A stretch of DNA of 14,390 nucleotides from assembly GCA_002714465.1 (NCBI GenBank), contig PAXL01000055.1, positions 7,271 through 21,660 on the forward strand, written 5' to 3'. Made by a program: the position numbers and the translations under genes. Positions 6,600-13,408 of the stretch are shown one piece after another. The DNA is from Gemmatimonadota bacterium (GTDB taxonomy: Bacteria > Latescibacterota > UBA2968). The notes under the pieces are model-generated. The model did not search any database. It was not told where the DNA came from and saw nothing but the letters and a program-made list of their open reading frames with translations. Numbering within the stretch: the first letter of the stretch is position 1; each line of letters opens with the position of its first letter.

Positions 6600-7138
6600 A
6601 GGATACGGCTGGGATCATCGGCTTAATGCCCACCGCCCCAGGCGGTCGGTAGCCATACCGCTCAAACGCGGTGACAACTGAAACGACGTTCTCCGTCAAT
6701 ACCCGCGTGTCATCGGCAACCGTGGGCCTATACCTTCGGGTGCGTCGCACCACCTGCCCCAGTACAAGGTTAAGCCCGACGCGTCGACGAGTCGGGCTCA
6801 GAAGTTTTCCCAGACACCTCTTTCAAAATCGCAATGTTCAGCGTATGATCGGCGGCCAATCGATTCAGGCAAGGGTTCTCCTTCTTCGGCTCCTTGAGCC
6901 GAAGAAGCTGATCAATCTCCATAGCGCCGCATCCCTTCCGCCAGTGATAGTAGGTCTGCTCTACTCACACCCAGCTCGCGTAAAGCTTCTGTGACTGCTC
7001 TCACTTCGAATATACGATCTCAGCCTATCGAAAATGACCAATGATCTTTTCTGTCGCAGAACGCTCTTTCTGGCAACACGGCCCCATTCTGTCCCGCATC
7101 CTAACTTCAGGAGTAGGAACACTCCATGAAACAGGTCA
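6600..7138 (-). mobile_element. Decayed IS3-family insertion sequence (orfA and start of orfB)
   Basis: Read leftward, this intergenic stretch carries IS3 transposase fragments in shifting frames. OrfA pieces are ERSATEKIIGHF (from about 7066), an in-frame TAG, AEIVYSK, a TGA, VRAVTEALRELGVS, then, after one extra base, EQTYYHWRKGCGAMEIDQLL. They continue with RLKEPKKENPCLNRLAADHT and LNIAILKEV. This follows the order of an HTH_Tnp_1 OrfA with its leucine-zipper tail. OrfB pieces (about 6790-6620) read SPTRRRVGL, NLVLGQVVRRTRRYRPTVAD and ERYGYRP, matching the OrfB segment before the integrase core, with an internal deletion. The DDE core is absent. An inverted repeat (6773-6780/6791-6798) lies at the orfA/orfB junction. 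The right limit, near TGACCTG at 7138, is a guess. The element is inactive. Confidence 0.75.
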
Positions 7139-7534
7139 TTATGATTGATAGGCTATGGATTCGGCGGTCATATCGAAAAATCCTCTCCAGTGACTTATCA
7201 AGCCATCTCTGACTGTATAAGCCATTGCAAAGTCTGATCCCCAATCATTACCCGTCTCGATTACCTTAAAATGAAAATGACCGAGCGCAACAACCCTATC
7301 ACCATTAGAGAAATATTCACTTGGTTCGAACTCGAGAACCTCCTGAGTCGTAGAAAGTGTTGCTAGAAACTCAGACACACCTTCTTTGCCTTTGTAAAGT
7401 TTATCTAATGGGCTATCTGGACCGCGATGATCCCACTCTATATCATCTGCGCACAGGTCCAAGAATCCGGTCAAATCTCCTTCTGAAAAACGCTTGAATG
7501 CTTCTTGGACGACTAGAATATTTTCTTCGCTCAC
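7139..7534 (-). CDS. SnoaL-like / NTF2-superfamily protein
   Basis: A 131-residue protein typical of SnoaL-like or ketosteroid-isomerase-like small proteins: an N-terminal helix (ILVVQEAFKRFSEGDLTGFL) then LCADDIEWDHRGPDS, a helical KGKEGVSEFLATL, and a curved sheet (LEFEPSEYFSNGDRVVALGH, FAMAYTVRDGLISHWRGFFD). The family includes cyclases, isomerases, hydrolases and non-catalytic binding proteins, so no reaction is assigned. Length is normal. The start is GTG at 7534, five bases after AGGAGAG. The stop codon abuts the presumed edge of the IS3 remnant, but the protein looks complete. It has no obvious operon partner. Confidence 0.85.
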   Translation of the reverse strand: MSEENILVVQEAFKRFSEGDLTGFLDLCADDIEWDHRGPDSPLDKLYKGKEGVSEFLATLSTTQEVLEFEPSEYFSNGDRVVALGHFHFKVIETGNDWGSDFAMAYTVRDGLISHWRGFFDMTAESIAYQS

Positions 7535-8141
7535 AATTCTCTCCTATGGAACAGGATCATATCGATGATGTATTAGCCCACGCATTGCCGGAGTCCGCGG
7601 TTCGTTGGAGATCCGAAACAGAACCATGAAGATTCACGAAGGTCCGTCAGCACGCACACAGTTGCAGCGGCAAAGCGAACCTGCAAAGAATGACAATGTT
7701 TGCAGGAACGTGCGTCCTGTCAACTTTGTCCTGGTATTTCTAACACCTCGTGACCTGCCATCGACGTGGGCTGGCCGAGGCCGATTCATTTCCTGAAACC
7801 TTCAGGCCGCTTCGCGCAGTTCTATCAACCATAGCAGCCACACCCTAAACCTGGGCGTGGAAACGTGGGCCAGGTCAACCAAGGAACACAGGGACGCCTG
7901 AGAGATAACAGAGGCCTATGGAGGAAGCCCGGGGCCAGCAATCAAATCCCAAGAATACGGGCCAATTTCGGCGAATGAGCCGAAGCTGACGACTGATGAC
8001 CCCAGCACCGCATCAACAAGCCAACCAATCCGCTGTATCGCAAGAACCCACGCCCCATCTCCCTGAGACCCCGGCAGCCTTAATTATTGATTATTAGCTA
8101 GATAACCAAGTCTACACCCGTGGGTTTCGACCTGAATCGCC
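7535..8141. other. Long intergenic region without a supported gene
   Basis: About 600 bases contain only short open frames lacking ribosome sites. The segment 7840-8060 has weakly protein-like stretches interrupted by stops and could be a decayed gene, but I recognise no family. AT-rich sequence (about 8090-8190) precedes the next operon. Confidence 0.4.
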
Positions 8142-8169
8142 TTGATTCCCGGGGCAGATTTCTTATATA
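8142..8169 (+). promoter_or_regulatory. Candidate promoter of the five-gene cluster
   Basis: TTGATT (8142-8147), a 16-base spacer, then TATATA (8164-8169), in an AT-rich stretch. Transcription would begin near 8176, giving a leader of about 170 bases before the first GTG start. No leader peptide or riboswitch was recognised in it. Confidence 0.4.
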
Positions 8170-8346
8170 CTAACATTATTGTTATATATCTGTTTAGGAT
8201 TGTGGATGTAGAATCATTCCGTACCTCGCTGGAGACAGGCCTTCGGCGCGTGCGGATGACTCAGCTTCGATACCACTCGAGTGCCGTTGTTTCCTGACAC
8301 TATCCGTTCTATCCCAGCACGATTCGCACGATAGGCTAGAGAGTCT

Positions 8347-8598
8347 GTGAGAACAGTCGTTCGGTTCATTTTCAAGATTCTCGGATGGGATTCGTACGCC
8401 AAGATAGAGATGATGGTATTCACCATCATTGTGGCAGTGCTGCTTCGCAACGAAGTCGTCATCTGGATTGCCCGAGCGGGATTCAGCGAGTTCTGGACCA
8501 GAGCGATGATCTACGGAATCGGCGCAATTTTGATGGTCGGCGGCGCCCATTTCAATGCGTGGATCATGCGAGTAGAAACGCGCCGGTTCGAAATATGA
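8347..8598 (+). CDS. Small two-helix membrane protein
   Basis: An 83-residue protein of unknown family. Two hydrophobic segments, about 20-42 (IEMMVFTIIVAVLLRNEVVIWIA) and 52-74 (RAMIYGIGAILMVGGAHFNA), are joined by a short loop. The N-terminus (VRFIFKILGWD) and C-terminus (RVETRRFEI) are basic, suggesting both ends face the cytoplasm. The stop overlaps the start of the glycosyltransferase gene by four bases (ATGA), so the two are translationally coupled. The start is GTG at 8347 with a weak ribosome site (GAGAG). It probably anchors or assists the downstream enzymes at the inner membrane; this is inferred from context. Confidence 0.72.
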   Translation: MRTVVRFIFKILGWDSYAKIEMMVFTIIVAVLLRNEVVIWIARAGFSEFWTRAMIYGIGAILMVGGAHFNAWIMRVETRRFEI

Positions 8599-9641
8599 AG
8601 GTGCTCCATATCTGCGATCACCCGCCCTTTGGCGGCGCATTCGTGGCCTCGCAGTCAGTGGTGGACCTCGTTGGCGGCAGCGTATTCCGAAACCAAAAAC
8701 CGTCTGCCTGGGTGCAGGCCTGGGCGACAATCGGAGGATACTGTCTCCGCTCTGAAAAGAAGCGCGTCACATCTCTCATTCGAGCTCACAACCCGGATAT
8801 CGTGCACCTGCATAATTTCAAAGAATTTGGGACCGCAGCGATTGCATCGGCAAAACAGGAGGGTGTCCCGGCGATCTGGTCCTGTTACGACTATTGGCCG
8901 CTCTGCCCGCGAGACAATTTCCACGGGCCGGACTGTGCAGTCGACCGCTGTCGGATTTCTTGCTACAACCCTAGGGATCGGCGTCTGCCTGTTTTGTCAA
9001 AACTACCCTTACTGGGGCGAAAAAGGCGGATCACCCGCTGGATGAACGAATTGGACGGAATCATTGCCCTTTCCTCTGCGGCGGAAACAATCCTCATAGA
9101 AGGCGGGATCGGGGTTCCAGACGCAGAAAAAAACCAGAAAACGCACATTATTCCGCTCCCTATCACGCTCCCGGAAGCGATCGAGGTGGAGAGGAACGAA
9201 AACTTGGTCGCTTTTGTAGGTGGAAACCCGAAGAACAAGGGAAGAAGTGTGTTTTTCGAGGTCGAAGCCTTGGTCAGAAAAAAGCGTCCAGCTGCCGAAT
9301 TCCACGAAATCAAAGCTGATTCCCGGCTGGGCGCGCTAAAGGCGATCGCGACAGCCAAAGTGCTTGTTGTGCCAGAGCTATGGCCCAACCCCGGGCCCGT
9401 CGTAGTAGTAGAGGCGGCTCTCTTGGGAACGAAGGTGGTTGCTACGGACGTCGGGGGCATTCGGGAGACAACGGAGCGCTATTCTGAGGCCGGTTTTGCG
9501 CAGACCAACGATGCTATGCTTTTCGCGAACGAAATCGTTCGGTGTCTTGACGCGAAGACGGATCCTCGGCCGGGCCCTGACTTGCCCAAAATCAAGGAAC
9601 AGCTGCTGGAGGTCTACGAGTGCGCAGTCAGACGTGCATAA
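8595..9641 (+). CDS. GT4-type glycosyltransferase
   Basis: A 348-residue GT-B fold glycosyltransferase. The N-terminal half starts MKVLHICDHPPFGGAFVASQ and has the acceptor-side DIVHLHNF (69-75). A Cys-rich segment, CYDYWPLCP through DRCRISC (97-123), appears in some GT4 relatives and may bind a metal. The C-terminal nucleotide-sugar site contains FVGGNPKNKGRS and ELWPNPGPVVVVEAALLG, which carries the ExxxxxxxE retaining-GT4 motif, then VVATDVGGI. Start ATG 8595 overlaps the previous stop (ATGA). An upstream extension of the frame to 8385 only shadows the small membrane protein. The 3' end overlaps the next gene by 22 bases. Donor and acceptor are unknown; cytosolic or peripheral membrane action is expected. 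Confidence 0.9.
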   Translation: MKVLHICDHPPFGGAFVASQSVVDLVGGSVFRNQKPSAWVQAWATIGGYCLRSEKKRVTSLIRAHNPDIVHLHNFKEFGTAAIASAKQEGVPAIWSCYDYWPLCPRDNFHGPDCAVDRCRISCYNPRDRRLPVLSKLPLLGRKRRITRWMNELDGIIALSSAAETILIEGGIGVPDAEKNQKTHIIPLPITLPEAIEVERNENLVAFVGGNPKNKGRSVFFEVEALVRKKRPAAEFHEIKADSRLGALKAIATAKVLVVPELWPNPGPVVVVEAALLGTKVVATDVGGIRETTERYSEAGFAQTNDAMLFANEIVRCLDAKTDPRPGPDLPKIKEQLLEVYECAVRRA

Positions 9642-10240
9642 TCCCTGTTGGTGGCGAGGGGACGCGCATGGGAGGACTAACGGAAACGGTCCCCAAGTGT
9701 CTGCTCAAGACCAAAAACGGAAGAACACTTCTGGAGCAAGTGGTTGAATTCTGGAGCGCGGACCGTTACGTTGTTATCCTGAATAACTTCGTTTCAGAGA
9801 TCACGAGCACGATGGAGGCACTCGGGGTCGACTGGACGGCGGTTAAAACGACCGAGAAGACGCTGGCGAGCAGTATCTGTCTCGCTCAGACGGTTGTGAA
9901 TACGCCGTTTGTGATCGCGCTTGGAGACTGCCTGTTCAACGGAACATTCGAGCATGAGGTCCTTCGTGGGGTAGGTGTAAAAGAAGGCACCGGGGAATTC
10001 CATCGAACTTATGCGGTCGGTCACGCTGGAAAGGACGACGTCACCTCGCTTATCGAAAAACCGTTGATGGGGCTTGGCTGTTACTGGTTTGACAGCGCCG
10101 ATTTCGAGTTCTTCAGCGAGGGAGGGGGCATGGAGCACGCCTTGGAACGCGGAATGGCCGCACATACTTTTAAAGTCAATCGCTTTACGGGCGATTATAT
10201 CAACGTTACGTATCCCGAAGATCTTGAGAATTGGGGATAG
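9620..10240 (+). CDS. NTP-transferase-family sugar-1-phosphate-type nucleotidyltransferase
   Basis: A 206-residue protein with the GlmU/RfbA-like nucleotidyltransferase signature near the start: PVGGEGTRMGGLTETVPKCLL (residues 9-29), whose GGxGTR loop and Pro25-Lys26 bind NTP. VIALGDCLF (98-106) carries the metal-binding Asp103. SLIEKP and GCYWFD follow the usual order of product-site segments. Such enzymes make NDP-sugars, or CDP/NDP-activated alcohols, from NTP and a phosphorylated substrate. It is a little short (usual domain about 230) and has no left-handed helix tail. Start GTG 9620 lies inside the preceding gene, seven bases after GGAGG, indicating coupling. It presumably supplies the activated donor used by this cluster. 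Confidence 0.85.
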   Translation: MRSQTCIIPVGGEGTRMGGLTETVPKCLLKTKNGRTLLEQVVEFWSADRYVVILNNFVSEITSTMEALGVDWTAVKTTEKTLASSICLAQTVVNTPFVIALGDCLFNGTFEHEVLRGVGVKEGTGEFHRTYAVGHAGKDDVTSLIEKPLMGLGCYWFDSADFEFFSEGGGMEHALERGMAAHTFKVNRFTGDYINVTYPEDLENWG

Positions 10241-10258
10241 GGAAATCTAGGAAAACCT

Positions 10259-11404
10259 ATGGGACTACTGCAAGAGCAGGCCTACACGCTTTGGACGAAT
10301 TACCGCGAACAAGGCCTGAAAATGGCTTACAACTATGCTGTTTTCCGTTCGTTTTACGGTGTCCATTCCCGGCCAGTGGCTTGGCTGTTGAACCGATTCG
10401 CGCCCTACCCTCCTTATATTGAAGTCGAGATCACAACGGCTTGTGACCTTCGATGCACGATGTGCGAGCATACCTATTGGGAAGAACCGTCGGTCATGAT
10501 GCCGTACGAGAAGCTTGTTCATATCTTGGACGAGTTCCCAAAGCTTCGCTGGGCAGACTTCACGGGTATCGGCGAGAGCTTCTTGCATCCTCGGTATATG
10601 GACATGGTACGTGAGGCCAAGCGGCGCGGAATCTATTACGAGATCTATGACGCGATGCACCGGTGCACGCCTGAGATTTCCGATGAGCTCGTCAGGATCG
10701 GCCTCAACCGTATCCAGCCATCGATCGACGGGTGCACGAAGGAGACATACGAGAATATTCGGGTTAAAGCGAAGTGGGAGGAAGTTTATGCGAACCTGCA
10801 GGGCCTCCACCGCGCCAAGGACAAGTACAACAAGAAGCTACCCGAGGTGAGCTACCATTTCATTGTGCAGAAGCAAAACGCACCTGAAATGGGCGATTAC
10901 GTCAAGATGGTCCGGGAGTTGGCGGGGAAGCAGACGGTAACAGTGCAATTCACCGAGCTCCTGAAGGAATTCCCGGATATCATCGGACAAAAATATGATG
11001 TCGTCGACGAAGAGCGTGACCAGATCAACGAGATCGGAAAGCAACAGAAGGTTCACATTCGTTGGAATCGAAAGATGCAGCGGGAAAAGGTTCCCGCCCA
11101 GAAGTGTACGCTGTGGCACCAACCATTCATCTTTGTAGACGGCTCGGTCATCCGGTGCTGTACGTCGAACGAGCATAACGAGCGCGATCGCCAAAGGAAA
11201 AACGCCCTCGGGAATATCTTCGAGCAGTCATTCCAGCAAATTTGGTACGGCGAGCGCTACCGCGGTCTGAGAAAGGCTTTGAGAAAGGGAGATATGTTCG
11301 ACGATGGCTGCGCGGACTGCCCGACCTTCGCCTGCAAACGTGAAGAAGCTCCGCCAGCACCCGAGGTCAAGGTTGATGAACCCACTGTCACGGCCCCTGT
11401 GTAA
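10259..11404 (+). CDS. Radical SAM enzyme with SPASM-type C-terminal cluster domain
   Basis: A 381-residue radical SAM protein. The [4Fe-4S]/SAM site is CDLRCTMC (Cys62, Cys66, Cys69), preceded by the strand PYIEVEITTA. GIGESFLHP is the SAM-binding GGE-like motif. The C-terminal part has the SPASM cysteine pattern: Cys in QKCTLWHQPFIFVDGSVIRC, then CADCPTFAC near the end, so one or two auxiliary Fe-S clusters are likely. LGNIFEQSFQQIWYGERYR is typical of SPASM proteins. The last ~25 residues are a Pro/Val/Glu-rich tail. Start ATG 10259 follows AGGAAAA, 18 bases after the previous stop. Relatives modify peptides, aminoglycosides or sugars; with its neighbours here a sugar or nucleotide-linked substrate is more likely than a peptide. 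Confidence 0.9.
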   Translation: MGLLQEQAYTLWTNYREQGLKMAYNYAVFRSFYGVHSRPVAWLLNRFAPYPPYIEVEITTACDLRCTMCEHTYWEEPSVMMPYEKLVHILDEFPKLRWADFTGIGESFLHPRYMDMVREAKRRGIYYEIYDAMHRCTPEISDELVRIGLNRIQPSIDGCTKETYENIRVKAKWEEVYANLQGLHRAKDKYNKKLPEVSYHFIVQKQNAPEMGDYVKMVRELAGKQTVTVQFTELLKEFPDIIGQKYDVVDEERDQINEIGKQQKVHIRWNRKMQREKVPAQKCTLWHQPFIFVDGSVIRCCTSNEHNERDRQRKNALGNIFEQSFQQIWYGERYRGLRKALRKGDMFDDGCADCPTFACKREEAPPAPEVKVDEPTVTAPV

Positions 11405-11410
11405 GGCAAG

Positions 11411-12565
11411 ATGAAGAAGGTCCTGATCAATCCAATTCAAGGCGGCAACGAAGACATCGTGTGCCTGCCTCTCGGTTACTTGAGCGCCAAATGGGACGCT
11501 CCGGTCATCGACTGGAATACCGACCCAAAATCCGTCCTGGATACACCGAACGGTTCGGAAGTGCTGGTCTCCGTGCAGTCTCGGTCGTGGTCCGAGGCCG
11601 ACAAGCTGCTACAGGAATATCCCGAAGCACGATCGGTAACAACGCCGATTGACGTCCAGTGCTGCTATAAGTTCCTGCCTTGGCGAGAAAATCTCTTCGT
11701 CGAAGATCTGCCCGCAGTGCCTCGTTACGATCTTTTCAGTTCGTTCCCCCTGCTTAAAGAGAAGTGGAAAGCGGGTGAATGGCCTTACGCACTGCTGACC
11801 AGCTACGGGTGCCCTTACAAATGCACCTACTGTGACGCCAGAGAGCGCGGCTGGAAAGCACGTTCGATTGACCATCTTCGTGCAGAACTCGACCAGGCCG
11901 TTAATGAGTACGGGGTTCGGTATATCACGACGCTCGACGACTGTATCAACCTACGGGAAGATCATGTTGTCGCTGTTTCGGAGCTCTTCTCTGAATACGA
12001 TATCGAATGGGCTTGCACTAACGGCCTTCGAGCGGACAGGCTGACTGAGAAATCCGCCAAAGCGATGGCCGATTCCGGTTGCAAGACGGTCGGCTTTGGG
12101 ATTGAAAGCAGCAATAACGACGTACTCGCGGCGATCGTGAAGGGCGAGGTGGTTGAAGACCTAGAACGAGGACTCGCAATCGCCCGGAACTATTTCGACA
12201 GTGTCTCTGGTTACATCATTCTGGGGCTGCCTGGATCGGACTACGAAAAGGATGCCCAAACACTGAATTGGGCCATAGGGCAAGGAATCTACATACACGT
12301 CTCTTATTACGTGCCAAACGAAGATGGGGATTTAGCTTCGGACACGACATTCTATGGAGCCTCGGCTGCCCCCTCTCATATGTATGACGCGGAAAAACAA
12401 CAGAAGCTGATGCGTCGAGCTCGCGGTTTGTCCTGGGGTACTCGGCGCAGCATCGTGGACAACACGATCGCGCGTGCGAAGCTACTGCTTACGCGCGGGC
12501 CGAAAGTGACTTGGCGATATGTCAGGATGGATTTGAAGAAGCTGAAGGCAAAGTTGTCACGCTGA
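11411..12565 (+). CDS. Radical SAM enzyme with truncated B12-domain-like N-terminus
   Basis: A 384-residue radical SAM protein. The cluster motif CPYKCTYC (Cys134, Cys138, Cys141) follows LTSYG, as in B12-binding radical SAM enzymes. VGFGIESSNNDVL and YIILGLPGS are standard Elp3/MiaB-like core strands. The N-terminal ~100 residues (KKVLINPIQGG, LPLGYLSA, LPAVPRYDLF) resemble the edges of a cobalamin-binding domain but are too short and lack DxHxxG, so cobalamin is probably not bound. The C-terminus is basic (RGPKVTWRYVRMDLKKLKAK) and may touch membrane phospholipids. Start ATG 11411 follows AAGGCAAG, six bases after the previous stop. It is the last gene of the unit; a terminator follows at 12594. 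The reaction is unknown: possibly ring or chain rearrangement, methylation or methylthiolation. Confidence 0.9.
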   Translation: MKKVLINPIQGGNEDIVCLPLGYLSAKWDAPVIDWNTDPKSVLDTPNGSEVLVSVQSRSWSEADKLLQEYPEARSVTTPIDVQCCYKFLPWRENLFVEDLPAVPRYDLFSSFPLLKEKWKAGEWPYALLTSYGCPYKCTYCDARERGWKARSIDHLRAELDQAVNEYGVRYITTLDDCINLREDHVVAVSELFSEYDIEWACTNGLRADRLTEKSAKAMADSGCKTVGFGIESSNNDVLAAIVKGEVVEDLERGLAIARNYFDSVSGYIILGLPGSDYEKDAQTLNWAIGQGIYIHVSYYVPNEDGDLASDTTFYGASAAPSHMYDAEKQQKLMRRARGLSWGTRRSIVDNTIARAKLLLTRGPKVTWRYVRMDLKKLKAKLSR

Positions 12566-12593
12566 GATTTCAGAAAGATGCCACGATCGACGA

Positions 12594-12629
12594 GGGAAGT
12601 GCTGCTAGTGCATTTCCTTTATTCTTTTT
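12594..12629 (+). terminator. Intrinsic terminator of the five-gene cluster
   Basis: The stem 12594-12602 (GGGAAGTGC) pairs with 12610-12618 (GCATTTCCT), using two G-T pairs, with a 7-base loop. A T-rich tail runs to 12629. It lies 29 bases after the last stop codon of the cluster. Confidence 0.6.
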
Positions 12630-12710
12630 ATCTGCGAGTATACCAACTTCCGGAATAGCTGTGGATTCCGACAGAAATGATGATAGCTGACATCGGAAAC
12701 GCTGACAATC

Positions 12711-12739
12711 TTGACTTCGAATCTTAGCGCCTATAAATT
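12711..12739 (+). promoter_or_regulatory. Promoter of tRNA-Glu
   Basis: TTGACT (12711-12716) is followed by the -10 region CTATAAATT. TAAATT (12734-12739) gives a 17-base spacer and TATAAA (12732-12737) a 15-base spacer. The tRNA begins 20 bases further on. Confidence 0.55.
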
Positions 12740-12758
12740 CTGAATACTGATTTAGTGT

Positions 12759-12834
12759 GACCCCGTCGTTCAGTGGCCTAGGACACCTGACTCTCACTCA
12801 GGAAACGGGGGTTCGACTCCCCTCGGGGTCACCA
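12759..12834 (+). tRNA. tRNA-Glu(CTC)
   Basis: A complete cloverleaf. The acceptor GACCCCG pairs with CGGGGTC (12824-12830). The anticodon stem CCTGA/TCAGG encloses loop CTCTCAC with anticodon CTC (codon GAG). The variable loop is AAAC, and the T arm is GGGGG-TTCGACT-CCCCT. The discriminator is A12831 and CCA is encoded (12832-12834). The layout follows bacterial tRNA-Glu closely. Confidence 0.96.
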
Positions 12835-13213
12835 ACGTGAGGGCGACAGGGCGGGAGGCATTTCTACTGGCTTCCCGCCCGTCGTCTTTTTTTGCTAGTA
12901 CCATCGGGAGGTACTGCTGGGGGTCGTAGTATTCCAACTCCCCGTGGCCTCTAGGTGGGATCTTGATCTGGTGGATCAAGTGGGCCAGGATGTTGCGCTT
13001 GAGTTCAACATCTTGGTCAGGGTTTTGTAGGCTGCTCCGCAAAGATTTTATCCTTTTAATCGCCTCAGCCAGCGTTGGTATCTCCATGCCATTGTCTGGC
13101 TCTTCTTTTATCTGCGCTTCGATCCGGTCGATCTCATCTTGCGTCGATTTTATGGCGGCGAGGAACTCAGGCATCGGCCCAGCCTGTCGTATCGTCTCGA
13201 CCAAGTTCTGCAT
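12794..13213 (-). pseudogene. C-terminal fragment of a large serine recombinase (integrase), ending in tRNA-Glu
   Basis: The leftward frame begins MQNLVETIRQAGPMPEFLAA and continues IKSTQDEIDRIEAQIKEEP, RSSLQNPDQDVELKRNILAH and LIHQIKIPP, then GELEYYDPQQYLPMVL. This is the coiled-coil and end region of large serine recombinases. The resolvase catalytic domain and zinc ribbon are missing. A TAA sits directly before the first ATG. Removing one A there would join an upstream stretch (AGQSERKANL, open to about 13278), so a frameshift is likely. The last ~30 residues (from about KKDDG) translate the tRNA terminator and the tRNA itself in antisense (TPRGVEPPFPE), typical where integrases end at a tRNA attachment site. 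It is non-functional and probably marks an excised or decayed element. Confidence 0.65.
12842..12893 (+). terminator. Intrinsic terminator after tRNA-Glu
   Basis: A long GC-rich stem: an 11-bp core (12849-12859 with 12870-12880) extended after one unpaired A by six more pairs, reaching 12842-12886. The T7 run 12887-12893 follows. It overlaps the tail of the opposite-strand recombinase frame. Confidence 0.88.
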
Positions 13214-13285
13214 TTAAATTGGCTTTGCGCTCACTCTGTCCAGCCCTGTTCTTTCCGGACGCTATTGGGAGTATTAGTTAGCAGT

Positions 13286-13408
13286 TCGTTAGCAGATTAC
13301 ACAAATAGGTTCGCAGATACACCGTTATACGCCAGCATTGTAGCGTAAAAGAACGCGTTGCAACCCCATATCAGTACACGCACTGATCACCTGGAAACTT
13401 GTCACAAT
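13286..13408. other. Short intergenic region with a small inverted repeat
   Basis: This separates the recombinase fragment from the dioxygenase gene. It contains the inverted repeat ATCAGT-N6-ACTGAT (about 13369-13386), which could be an operator, but no consensus promoter was found. Confidence 0.3.

Noticed and set aside
6671..6994. 107-codon plus-strand frame
   Set aside because: It lies on the opposite strand of the IS3 remnant, whose fragments explain the sequence; no ribosome site and no recognisable protein features.
7605..7796. 63-codon plus-strand frame
   Set aside because: No ribosome site, no domain or repeat, and composition like random sequence.
8385..8594. Upstream extension of the glycosyltransferase frame
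   Set aside because: The added residues (HHHCGSAASQ, RNRRNFDGRRR) are unlike any glycosyltransferase; ATG 8595 gives the canonical MKVLHICDH start and the ATGA overlap.
8194..8730. 178-codon minus-strand frame
   Set aside because: It covers the operon leader, the small membrane protein and the glycosyltransferase start in antisense; composition is Arg/Ser/Pro-rich like a shadow frame.
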